In this document: positions 37,124 through 44,228 of the stretch, piece by piece | Layout: each line of letters begins with the position of its first letter | How positions within the stretch are numbered: position 1 is the first letter of the stretch | NCBI GenBank assembly: GCA_018664075.1 | Contig: JABJOY010000002.1 | Location: 1 to 50,410, forward strand | Source of the DNA: Porticoccaceae bacterium | GTDB taxonomy: Bacteria; Pseudomonadota; Gammaproteobacteria; Pseudomonadales; Porticoccaceae | Direction: 5' to 3' | Length of the DNA: 50,410 bases | Translations under genes and position numbers: made by a program | Notes under the pieces: model-generated | What the model saw: only the letters and a program-made list of their open reading frames with translations | The model's database searches: none | What the model was told of the DNA's origin: nothing

Positions 37124-37531
37124 ATGAAGCGTATCCATGTGGTAGCTGCCGTTATCTATGCTGCCCCCAGCATGAGTCAAATTCTTATCGCCAAGCGCCC
37201 CAACCATTTGCATCAGGGCGGGCTGTGGGAATTCCCCGGTGGCAAGGTGGATCAGGGTGAATCTCCCAGACAGGCTCTGGTGCGGGAGCTGCAGGAAGAA
37301 CTGGATATTAATGTCACCACAGCTGAACCAATGATGCAGCTGTCCCACGATTACACCGATAAACAGGTGCTGCTGGATATCTGGAAGGTCACAGGATTTG
37401 AGGGGCAGGCTAGGGGGGTTGAAGGGCAGGAATGTCGCTGGGTATCGTTGACCGAGATAGTGGCAGATAACTCAGAGTATCAATTCCCGGCGGCCAACCG
37501 GGCTATTCTAGCGCGGTTAAAGTCCAGTTAA
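37124..37531 (+). CDS. mutT: 8-oxo-dGTP diphosphatase MutT (Nudix)
   Basis: It clears 8-oxo-dGTP from the nucleotide pool, preventing A:T to C:G changes. The 135-residue protein has the Nudix box at residues 40-62 (G-x5-E46-x7-R54-E55-L-Q-E58-E59-L-D-I). Asp61 stands where the consensus has Gly, a common tolerated change. FPGGKVDQGE and the N-terminal IAKRPNHLHQGGLWEFPGG match E. coli MutT layout (129 residues). The end of the gene lies in short repeats shared with the convergent yacG 3' end. Confidence 0.93.
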   Translation: MKRIHVVAAVIYAAPSMSQILIAKRPNHLHQGGLWEFPGGKVDQGESPRQALVRELQEELDINVTTAEPMMQLSHDYTDKQVLLDIWKVTGFEGQARGVEGQECRWVSLTEIVADNSEYQFPAANRAILARLKSS

Positions 37532-37573
37532 AAAAGTCCAGTTAAAAACGTCGAGCTAAAATTCGTCGTTAAA
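37516..37573 (+). repeat. Degenerate 13-14 bp tandem repeat across the mutT and yacG stop codons
   Basis: About four units read GTTAAAGTCCA, GTTAAAAAAGTCCA, GTTAAAAACGTCGA and GCTAAAATTCGTC. The first two share AGTCCAGTTAA exactly. The mutT stop (37529-37531) and the yacG stop (37556-37558) both lie inside. Confidence 0.65.
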
Positions 37574-37753
37574 TTCTGCATCCACAACTGCTGGCTCACC
37601 AGCAATGGCAAAACTCTCACTGGCCCAATCACCAAAATCAATTTTCTGGCAGCGTTCTGAGCAAAAGGGGCGCTGGGGATTTTTGCTGCTCCACTCAAGG
37701 CTGGTTTTGCAAGTGGGGCATTGCACAATGGTTGTGCGGCTGGGCTCTGTCAT
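37556..37753 (-). CDS. yacG: DNA gyrase inhibitor YacG (zinc protein)
   Basis: A 65-residue zinc-finger protein with CPTC near the N-terminus and FCSERCQ about 16 residues later, giving the four cysteines of the YacG knuckle. [13 protein letters not shown] and the acidic tail DAEFNDEF are typical. E. coli YacG binds GyrB and inhibits supercoiling. It overlaps coaE by four bases, the same neighbour as in E. coli and Pseudomonas. Confidence 0.93.
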   Translation of the reverse strand: MTEPSRTTIVQCPTCKTSLEWSSKNPQRPFCSERCQKIDFGDWASESFAIAGEPAVVDAEFNDEF

Positions 37754-38382
37754 AATGGTTTGTCCTTAGTCTTTTCCGCAGCCAACGCCATAAACTGTTG
37801 ATGCAGTTGCAGTACTCGCTGGGGCAATGTCTCTAGATCTAGCGAATTATCCAGCACAAACTCAGCTTTGTCGCGCTTATCCTGTCTCGACATCTGGGCA
37901 TCAATAATACGTTGAATCTGCGTCGGATCATTGTTATCCCGAGCGCAGGCGCGCTGCAGTTGCAACTCAACAGGCACATCCACCAGTAAATGAGTATCCA
38001 CCAGCTGATGCTGATCCGTTTCAAATAGCAGTGGCGATTCCAGAATCACATAGTCGGTCTGTGCAGCTTGCAGCTGGGCCATAATCCAGTCGCGGATCAA
38101 TGGGTGCAATAATGTTTCCAGCCACAGTTTTTCCTCGGCATCGGCAAAGATAATCTGCCGCAACAATGGGCGATTTAGCTGGCCGTCGGGGAGAATAATA
38201 TCGGCGTTGACAAAGTGCTCGGCAATGCTTTTAAGTGCCGGCATCCCGGGCTCAACCACAGCGCGGGAAGCCAGGTCGGCATCCACAGCATTGATACCCA
38301 GCTTGGCAAAAGTCTCGGCAACAGTACTTTTACCACTGCCAATGCCCCCGGTAAGGCCAACAATTAAAGGATTTTTATTCAC
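37750..38382 (-). CDS. coaE: Dephospho-CoA kinase CoaE
   Basis: It phosphorylates the ribose 3'-OH of dephospho-CoA, the last step in coenzyme A synthesis. P-loop [13 protein letters not shown] (residues 8-20), [13 protein letters not shown], the LLFET segment, and [11 protein letters not shown] (lid) are visible in the 210-residue protein. Start is GTG at 38382; no better ATG lies upstream in frame. It sits downstream of pilD, separated by about 40 bases, in the order pilD-coaE-yacG. Confidence 0.95.
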   Translation of the reverse strand: MNKNPLIVGLTGGIGSGKSTVAETFAKLGINAVDADLASRAVVEPGMPALKSIAEHFVNADIILPDGQLNRPLLRQIIFADAEEKLWLETLLHPLIRDWIMAQLQAAQTDYVILESPLLFETDQHQLVDTHLLVDVPVELQLQRACARDNNDPTQIQRIIDAQMSRQDKRDKAEFVLDNSLDLETLPQRVLQLHQQFMALAAEKTKDKPL

Positions 38383-38423
38383 GCCTGTTCTGCTCTGTCG
38401 CTGGGAGAAAAAATAATCTGTTA

Positions 38424-39287
38424 TTACAGGCTTAAAAACCTCAAATAACTATCAAGAATCTTATCACCCCAGACAAAGGCAATCCAACCTGCCATGGCCA
38501 GATAGGGCCCAAACGCCATAGGAACTTGCTTTTCCCGACCGGCAAACAAAATAGCGGCAATGCCTACAGTGGCCCCCACAACAGTGGACAGCAAAATAAC
38601 CAGAGGCAGCATCTGCCAGCCCAGCCAGGCACCCAGAGCAGCCAACAGTTTAAAATCGCCGTAGCCCATACCCTCTTTGCCGGTGATCAGTTTAAACGCC
38701 CAAAACACCAGCCATAGAGATAGATAGCCAGCAATGGCACCGACCACAGCTTCATTAAGGCTGACAAAGGTACCGCTCAGGTTGGCAAATAGCCCCAGCC
38801 ACAGCAATGGCAGGGTAATCTGATCCGGCAATAGTTTTTCATGCAGGTCGATACCAGTGAGTACCAGCAGGCTATAGGAAAAGACAATGCCATAAAGGCT
38901 GACAATACTAAGGCCATAATGGTAGACAAAGAACCCGGCCAGCAGACCAGCCAGTAGTTCAACCATAGGGTACTGGATTGAAATAGGTGCAGCACAGGCT
39001 TTGCAGCGACCTTTTAAAAACAGGTAACTGATCAGTGGAATATTGTGTTGGGGCTTGATGGCTACACCACAGGAAGGGCAGCGAGAGGCAGGTTTGGATA
39101 GAGTCACCGGCTGTTCTGACACCTCTGGCTCAAGGCCCAAAAAGTCCCTTGAGTCCCTGCGCCACTCCGCCTGCATTTTTTCCGGCAAGCGCAGTATCAC
39201 CACATTTAAAAAACTGCCGATAAGCAGGCCAAAAATAACAGCCAGCCCGGCGAGCATATTTTGTGAGAGTCCCAGTTCGAGTTCCAT
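38424..39287 (-). CDS. pilD: Prepilin leader peptidase / N-methyltransferase PilD
   Basis: A bifunctional inner-membrane aspartyl protease of 287 residues that cleaves type IV prepilins and methylates the new N-terminal Phe. The cytoplasmic loop has paired cysteines CPSC and CKAC (about residues 70-100). The catalytic aspartates sit in GIDLHEKLLPD and GYGDFKLLAALGAWLG (GxGDxK motif). About eight membrane spans. It should process PilA encoded nearby, and pseudopilins of any type II secretion system. Confidence 0.96.
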   Translation of the reverse strand: MELELGLSQNMLAGLAVIFGLLIGSFLNVVILRLPEKMQAEWRRDSRDFLGLEPEVSEQPVTLSKPASRCPSCGVAIKPQHNIPLISYLFLKGRCKACAAPISIQYPMVELLAGLLAGFFVYHYGLSIVSLYGIVFSYSLLVLTGIDLHEKLLPDQITLPLLWLGLFANLSGTFVSLNEAVVGAIAGYLSLWLVFWAFKLITGKEGMGYGDFKLLAALGAWLGWQMLPLVILLSTVVGATVGIAAILFAGREKQVPMAFGPYLAMAGWIAFVWGDKILDSYLRFLSL

Positions 39288-39351
39288 GCCCTGATATTTC
39301 CCTTTAGTAATATTGGTTTTTGCAGCTTACTGGCTGTGTTCAGGAGTAATA

Positions 39352-40566
39352 CTACACCACATTACCCAGCTGGAAGATAGGTAGATACATAGCAATCAGC
39401 AGGCCACCTACCAGAACACCCAGTACCGCCATAATCATTGGCTCCAGCAGGCTGGTAAGATTGTCCACCGAGTTGTCCACCGCCTCTTCGTAATGCAGTG
39501 CGGCTTTTTCGAGCATCTCATCCAGGGCACCGGACTCTTCACCAATGGCCGCCATCTGATGGAGCAATGTCGGGAACATCTTGCGCGCCTTGATAGCTTG
39601 CTGCAATTGAATACCCGTCATAACATCCTCCCGCACCTGCATAATGGCATCGTAATAGAGCCTGTTGCCCGCAGCCCCGGCCACAGACTGTAGTGCATCT
39701 ACTATAGGCACACCAGCGGAAAACGTAGTGGCCAAGGTGCGCGCAAAACGGGCGATAATTGAGTTGTAGAGAATATTGCCCACCACCGGCAGCCGCAGCA
39801 TATATTTGTCCACCATATAGGCAAACTTCTGGGATCTGAATCTAGCCTCGCGAAAGGCAATTAATGCAGCACCAATACACGCCAGCACAAACATCCAGGA
39901 AGCCTGCAAGGTCTCCGATAGCCCCAGCACAAACAAGGTAAAAGCTGGCAGGTCTGCGCCAAAGCCAGCAAAGGTCTCGGCAAATACGGGCACCACTTTA
40001 ATCAGCAGAATACCGGTGACCACAATGGCAACTACCATTACAGCAATAGGGTAGGTAAGGGCTTTTTTGATTTTGGCCTTTAGTTGTTCGGTCTTTTCCT
40101 TATAGGTCGCCACCCGATCCAACATGGTCTCCAGTGCGCCTGCGGTTTCACCAGACTCCACTAGACTGCAGAACAGATCATCAAACTGGCGCGGATGTTT
40201 GCGCAGCGCATTGGCAAAGCCACCACCGGCAGAGACATCATCGCGAATCTCATAAATCAGTTCTTTCATCAATGGTTTATCCGAACCATCGGCCACAATT
40301 TCAAAACTCTGTACTAAAGGAACACCGGCTTTCATCATGGTCGCCAGCTGCCTGGTAAATATAGCGATATCCGCAGGCACAATTTTTTTGCTGCGGCTAA
40401 ACATTGGCTTGGGTTTCTTTTTTACTGACGTAGAGATAACCCCTTGCTTGCGCAACTGTGCTTTTGCACCAGCCAGATTGTCGGCACGCACTTCGCCGCC
40501 AACTTTCTCACCTTTGCGATTTTTTCCTCGAAAGACAAACAGATGTGTCTCTAGTGCTGTAGCCAT
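39352..40566 (-). CDS. pilC: Type IV pilus inner-membrane platform protein PilC
   Basis: A 404-residue T2SSF-type protein with two homologous cytoplasmic domains. IFTRQLATMMKAGVPLVQSFEI marks the first and FARTLATTFSAGVPIVDALQSVA the second. There are three membrane spans (about 170-195, 220-240 and 375-398). It couples PilB/PilT ATPase motion to pilin insertion. The gap to pilB is 3 bases; the gap to pilD is 64 bases. Confidence 0.96.
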   Translation of the reverse strand: MATALETHLFVFRGKNRKGEKVGGEVRADNLAGAKAQLRKQGVISTSVKKKPKPMFSRSKKIVPADIAIFTRQLATMMKAGVPLVQSFEIVADGSDKPLMKELIYEIRDDVSAGGGFANALRKHPRQFDDLFCSLVESGETAGALETMLDRVATYKEKTEQLKAKIKKALTYPIAVMVVAIVVTGILLIKVVPVFAETFAGFGADLPAFTLFVLGLSETLQASWMFVLACIGAALIAFREARFRSQKFAYMVDKYMLRLPVVGNILYNSIIARFARTLATTFSAGVPIVDALQSVAGAAGNRLYYDAIMQVREDVMTGIQLQQAIKARKMFPTLLHQMAAIGEESGALDEMLEKAALHYEEAVDNSVDNLTSLLEPMIMAVLGVLVGGLLIAMYLPIFQLGNVV

Positions 40567-40569
40567 AAT

Positions 40570-42297
40570 CTAATCCTTGGTAATTCGGTTAGCTTCTTCG
40601 ATGCTGATCAGTCCCTGAGCTGCTTTGCGCAGAGCAGAGATTCTTAATGTTCTGAATCCCTCCTGCAGCGCACATTGCAAAATATCTATGGAGCTGCCCC
40701 CCTGCATAATAATCTTGGAAATAGCCGGCGAGATTTTCAATGTTTCATAGACGCCGACACGGCCTTTATAGCCATTGGTGCAGTTGCCGCATTCCCCCGG
40801 TTTGAAAATCGTAAACTCCGATTTATCTATACCAATATTATCAAAGCCCTCTTCAGTAAGCACCTTGTCGGGAATATCACCAAAAGGCACCCGGCACTGG
40901 GAGCAGAGTTTTCGCCCCAGACGCTGGGCAATAATAAGATTGACCGACGTGGCCACATTAAAAGAGGGCACACCCATATTTAGCAGTCTGGTCAATGTTT
41001 CCGGGGCGCTGTTGGTATGCAGTGTAGACATCACCAGGTGACCGGTCTGGGCGGCTTTAATGGCAATTTCCGCAGTCTCCAGATCACGTATTTCACCCAC
41101 CATCACCACATCCGGATCCTGGCGCAAAAACGAGCGCAGGGCCTCGGCAAAGCTCAACCCCACCCGCATATTGATCTGGGTCTGGTTAATGCCATCCATA
41201 TTGATTTCAATGGGATCCTCCGCCGTGCTGATATTGCGCTCCGGCGTATTGAGAATGTTCAGTCCGGTATACAGGGATACGGTTTTGCCGCTGCCGGTGG
41301 GTCCGGTCACCAGAATCATGCCCTGGGGCCGAGCCAAAGCCTCCATATACAAGGCTTTTTGATCATCTTCATACCCCAGAGCATCAATGCCCAGTTTGGC
41401 ACTGGAGGCATCGAGAATACGCAGCACAATTTTTTCACCAAACTGCAATGGCAAAGTGTTGACCCGAAAATCAATAGACTTATTTTTAGATAGCTTTAAC
41501 TTTACCCTACCATCCTGTGGAATACGCCGCTCGGAAATATCCATGCGCGACATCACTTTTAATCTGGCTGCCAGTCGCTGGGCCAGATTGGTGGGTGGCT
41601 TGGCCATCTCGCGCAATATGCCGTCCACCCGAAATCGCACCCGGTAACTCTTTTCATAGGGCTCAAAATGAATATCCGAGGCCCCCAGTTTGATCGCATC
41701 AATCAGCATCTTGTTAATAAAGCGTACAATAGGGGCTTCATCTTCGGAGTTGCTGTCACTGGTGCCCTCATCATCTTCGACGGCCTCCATATCCAGATCA
41801 TCGAGATGCACATCATCAATAGTGCCCAGCACCTCACCGATATCTTTGTCAGCATTATCCTCCAGCCAGCTGTCGAGAGACTCGGTAATACTGGAATACA
41901 GAGCCAGCACTGGCTCAACGGCAATGCCGGTTTGAAATTGAATTTCATTGAGGGCGCGGTGATTGGTGGGGTCTGCAATAGCGACAAAAAGGCGATTGCC
42001 CCGCTGTACCAATGGCATCACCTGGTGTTTTTTAAGCAGCTTATTATCAATTAGGTTTTTGGGTACATGATCGCTGTTGTGATGCTCAAGGGAATAAATG
42101 GGAATGCCAAATTCTTTGGCCGCGCAATTGCCTATGGCCTTATCTGAAATCAGTTTTTTTTCGCAGAGATATTGCACCAGTGAAATCTTGGCTGTTTTTG
42201 CCGAGCTGGTCGCCACCTCCAGATCCTGAGCCTCAATTAGATGGTCGTCTACCAGGCGTTTGGGTAAACCGTGTAGCGCGATTGGAGCCATATTCAT
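40570..42297 (-). CDS. pilB: Type IV pilus assembly ATPase PilB
   Basis: A hexameric extension ATPase of 575 residues. It has an N-terminal MshEN/T2SSE domain (IALHGLPKRLVDDHLIEAQDL onward), Walker A GPTGSGKTVSLYTGL, an Asp box, Walker B MVGEIRDLETAEIA and a His box. A tetracysteine zinc site follows (CSQC ... CGNCTNGYKGRVGVYE). I chose ATG at 42297 (MNMAPIALHG) because GGGAAGG lies 9 bases upstream and Pseudomonas PilB starts similarly. A 25-codon longer frame from 42372 lacks a ribosome-binding site. Divergent from pilA. Confidence 0.95.
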   Translation of the reverse strand: MNMAPIALHGLPKRLVDDHLIEAQDLEVATSSAKTAKISLVQYLCEKKLISDKAIGNCAAKEFGIPIYSLEHHNSDHVPKNLIDNKLLKKHQVMPLVQRGNRLFVAIADPTNHRALNEIQFQTGIAVEPVLALYSSITESLDSWLEDNADKDIGEVLGTIDDVHLDDLDMEAVEDDEGTSDSNSEDEAPIVRFINKMLIDAIKLGASDIHFEPYEKSYRVRFRVDGILREMAKPPTNLAQRLAARLKVMSRMDISERRIPQDGRVKLKLSKNKSIDFRVNTLPLQFGEKIVLRILDASSAKLGIDALGYEDDQKALYMEALARPQGMILVTGPTGSGKTVSLYTGLNILNTPERNISTAEDPIEINMDGINQTQINMRVGLSFAEALRSFLRQDPDVVMVGEIRDLETAEIAIKAAQTGHLVMSTLHTNSAPETLTRLLNMGVPSFNVATSVNLIIAQRLGRKLCSQCRVPFGDIPDKVLTEEGFDNIGIDKSEFTIFKPGECGNCTNGYKGRVGVYETLKISPAISKIIMQGGSSIDILQCALQEGFRTLRISALRKAAQGLISIEEANRITKD

Positions 42298-42439
42298 AGA
42301 TGTCGACCTTCCCTGCCAAAAACCAATAGCAGCGATTTTACGTCGATAGGCCAAACGCCGGAGTGCCAACAATCACAGAACCAAAAATAAATCGTGATAG
42401 AGCTAACATTTATTTTAAAAACAGTTGGCAGCCTATGGC

Positions 42440-42464
42440 TGACAAAAAATGTCATAAATTGACA
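42440..42464 (+). promoter_or_regulatory. TGACA/TGTCA repeat, candidate PilR (NtrC-type activator) site
   Basis: TGACA (42440-42444), TGTCA (42450-42454) and TGACA (42460-42464) alternate in orientation with exact 5-base spacers, so they repeat every 10 bases on one face of the helix. The array lies about 90 bases upstream of the -24 element, a normal distance for an enhancer-binding protein. Pseudomonas PilR sites contain TGTC cores. The assignment is inference; pilR is not in the window. Confidence 0.5.
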
Positions 42465-42550
42465 GAGAAGGTACAGCTAATTGTCGCCAGTTTGGGGTGG
42501 GAATGTTGGGAAATTAGGTAACCCTATGAAATTACTAGGTTTTATATTTT

Positions 42551-42566
42551 TGGCATGGGAATTGCG
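42551..42566 (+). promoter_or_regulatory. Sigma-54 (RpoN) promoter for pilA
   Basis: TGGCATGGGAATTGCG matches the sigma-54 consensus TGGCAC-N5-TTGC, with the invariant GG (42552-42553) and GC (42564-42565) separated by exactly 10 bases. The predicted transcription start is near 42577, giving a leader of about 85 bases. Type IV pilin genes are classic RpoN/PilR targets. Confidence 0.82.
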
Positions 42567-42663
42567 ATACAAATCAATAGTGCAATTTGGTGACAGCCTA
42601 ATTTGCCAGTTAACTGGAATTAACACTGCCTGTGGCAGAACTTAACTTTTTGGAGATTTAACA

Positions 42664-43116
42664 ATGAAAAAACATCAATCAGGTTTTACCCTAATCGAAT
42701 TAATGATCGTGGTTGCTATTATCGGTATTTTGGCCTCGGTTGCTCTTCCTGCTTATCAAAATTACACATTAAAAGCTGAGTTTACTGAAACCAAGGTTGC
42801 TACTGGTGCAGTTAAAACTGGTGTCGAGGTATGTGCTCAAACATTAGGCTTGACCGCTGCAGGCAACTGCGATGAGGATACTAATGGTATTCCTGCGGAC
42901 GTAACTGCTGGCTCAGAGATTGTAGGAATTGCATTAACGGGCACGGCACCGGCTAAAACAGGAGCTGCTGCTGCAGGCGACACTTTCATCATTACTGCTA
43001 CTGCACCTACAACTTCTCCAAATACAACAGAAACATTTACACTCACGGGAACGCTGCAAGCAAATGGGCGTATCGTTTGGAATGGCGGCACCTGTTCAGA
43101 TGCTGCTATTTGCTAA
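42664..43116 (+). CDS. pilA: Type IV major pilin PilA
   Basis: A 150-residue prepilin. The 7-residue basic leader MKKHQSG is cut by PilD before Phe, giving [19 protein letters not shown] with the essential Glu5. The mature chain has a long N-terminal helix, then a Thr/Ala-rich globular head with four cysteines. These are one in VEVCAQ, one in GNCDED, and two in [10 protein letters not shown] at the very end, the last pair probably closing the D-region loop. Short leader and Phe1 indicate class IVa. Transcribed alone: sigma-54 promoter upstream, strong terminator downstream. Confidence 0.95.
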   Translation: MKKHQSGFTLIELMIVVAIIGILASVALPAYQNYTLKAEFTETKVATGAVKTGVEVCAQTLGLTAAGNCDEDTNGIPADVTAGSEIVGIALTGTAPAKTGAAAAGDTFIITATAPTTSPNTTETFTLTGTLQANGRIVWNGGTCSDAAIC

Positions 43117-43129
43117 GTTGACGGTAAAT

Positions 43130-43156
43130 AAAAAGGCTCCTTCGGGAGCCTTTTTT
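43130..43156 (+). terminator. Bidirectional intrinsic terminator between pilA and nadC
   Basis: AAAAAGGCTCC (43130-43140), a TTCG loop, then GGAGCCTTTTTT (43145-43156). The 11-base stem with a UUCG tetraloop has A-runs on one side and T-runs on the other, so it serves the convergent pilA (+) and nadC (-) transcripts. Confidence 0.95.
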
Positions 43157-43163
43157 ATTGGTT

Positions 43164-44015
43164 TTAATCGACCAGCCGCATGGATAAATCAATCGCCCTA
43201 ATATGCTTGGTTAAACTCCCTGAAGAAATATAGTTAACCGCTGAACCAAGATATTGCTGCAAACTATCCCCATCAATATTTCCCGAAACCTCAACCTTGG
43301 TATCACCAAAATCAATCTTACGTAATTTAGCAATATCCTCCGGCGAAAAATTATCCAGCATTACCACATCAGCTTTGGCATCCAGAGCCTGCTGTAACTC
43401 AGCTACAGTCTCCACCTCGACTTCCACCAACTTGTCTGTAGCTATAAGCCGCGCCTGTTCGACCGCCTGAGTAATACCACCACAGGCAGCAATATGATTC
43501 TCTTTGATTAAAAAGGCATCGTAGAGACCAATGCGGTGATTGTGGCAGCCACCCACTGTGACCGCATATTTCTGTGCCAGTCGCAGTCCTGGAATGGTTT
43601 TTCTGGTATCCAGAATTCTCACCTCCGAGTCCTCCACCAGATTGGCATAGTGCCGAGCCAAGGTGGCTGTTGCCGAGAGCGTTTGTAAAAAGTTAAGGGC
43701 CGCTCGCTCACCGGTAAGCAGGGTTCTGGCGTTGCCGGTAATAGTAAAAAGCTGGTCATTGGGGCTGACCTGCTGACCCTCTTTAATATGCCAGTCAATC
43801 TTGCAGCTGGGGTCCAGCTGTCTAAACACTTCATCAACCCACGGCTGGCCGCAGATAACTGCAGTTTCCCTGGAGATCACAACCCCTGTTGCCTGTTTGT
43901 CGGCGGGAATCAAACGCGCGGTAATATCACCATCGCCAATATCTTCGGCCAGTGCTCGAGTGACAGATTGAGGGATATCTCTGGCAGTTTCCTGGGGCAG
44001 TTGGACCTGGGTCAT
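43164..44015 (-). CDS. nadC: Nicotinate-nucleotide pyrophosphorylase NadC
   Basis: Quinolinate phosphoribosyltransferase, joining quinolinate and PRPP to give nicotinate mononucleotide in de novo NAD synthesis. Seen in 283 residues: LAEDIGDGDITARL, ERAALNFLQTLSATATLA, the RKTIPGLRLAQKYAVTVGGCHNHR active-site stretch, LIKENH, and VEVEVETVAELQQAL. A GAGAG site precedes the ATG. Its place beside pilA and a DUF1631 gene is shared with Pseudomonas. Confidence 0.96.
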   Translation of the reverse strand: MTQVQLPQETARDIPQSVTRALAEDIGDGDITARLIPADKQATGVVISRETAVICGQPWVDEVFRQLDPSCKIDWHIKEGQQVSPNDQLFTITGNARTLLTGERAALNFLQTLSATATLARHYANLVEDSEVRILDTRKTIPGLRLAQKYAVTVGGCHNHRIGLYDAFLIKENHIAACGGITQAVEQARLIATDKLVEVEVETVAELQQALDAKADVVMLDNFSPEDIAKLRKIDFGDTKVEVSGNIDGDSLQQYLGSAVNYISSGSLTKHIRAIDLSMRLVD

Positions 44016-44072
44016 TGCTCTCTCTTTAAGGTTGTTTCTCTAAGGTTGTTGGCTGCCTGCCGGGGCAAAAAT

Positions 44073-44101
44073 ATTGCGCCGTATTTGTCAGCGGGCGCAA
44101 T
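44073..44101 (+). promoter_or_regulatory. Inverted repeat in the nadC/DUF1631 divergent region
   Basis: ATTGCGCC (44073-44080) and GGCGCAAT (44094-44101) form perfect 8-base arms around 13 bases. A second dyad, CAGTT-TGCG-AACTG (44179-44192), lies nearer the DUF1631 gene. Either could be an operator; neither matches a NAD regulator site I can name. Confidence 0.4.
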
Positions 44102-44228
44102 TATAACAGCAATAATAGGATTGGATTTTGCCAGTTGATCTGTTTCAATGGCCAAAGGAGTTTTTTAGCTTAGTTGCACAGTTTGCGAACTGGGTTAAGT
44201 TTAGTTGGCCAAAGAGTTGGCAGGGTTA

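Larger units (their letters stand above)
42298..42663 (+). other. Divergent pilB-pilA intergenic region
   Basis: It holds no gene. From the pilB side it contains alternating TGACA/TGTCA repeats (42440-42464) and a sigma-54 promoter (42551-42565). The pilA leader follows, with a perfect 12-base palindrome CCAGTTAACTGG (42606-42617), a small CTGCC/GGCAG hairpin (42626-42638) and a GGAG ribosome-binding site at 42652-42655. No clear pilB promoter was identified. Confidence 0.7.

Noticed and set aside
42298-42372. Longer pilB N-terminus
   Set aside because: The extra 25 residues are not seen at the start of known PilB proteins, and the GGAAGG site fits ATG 42297.
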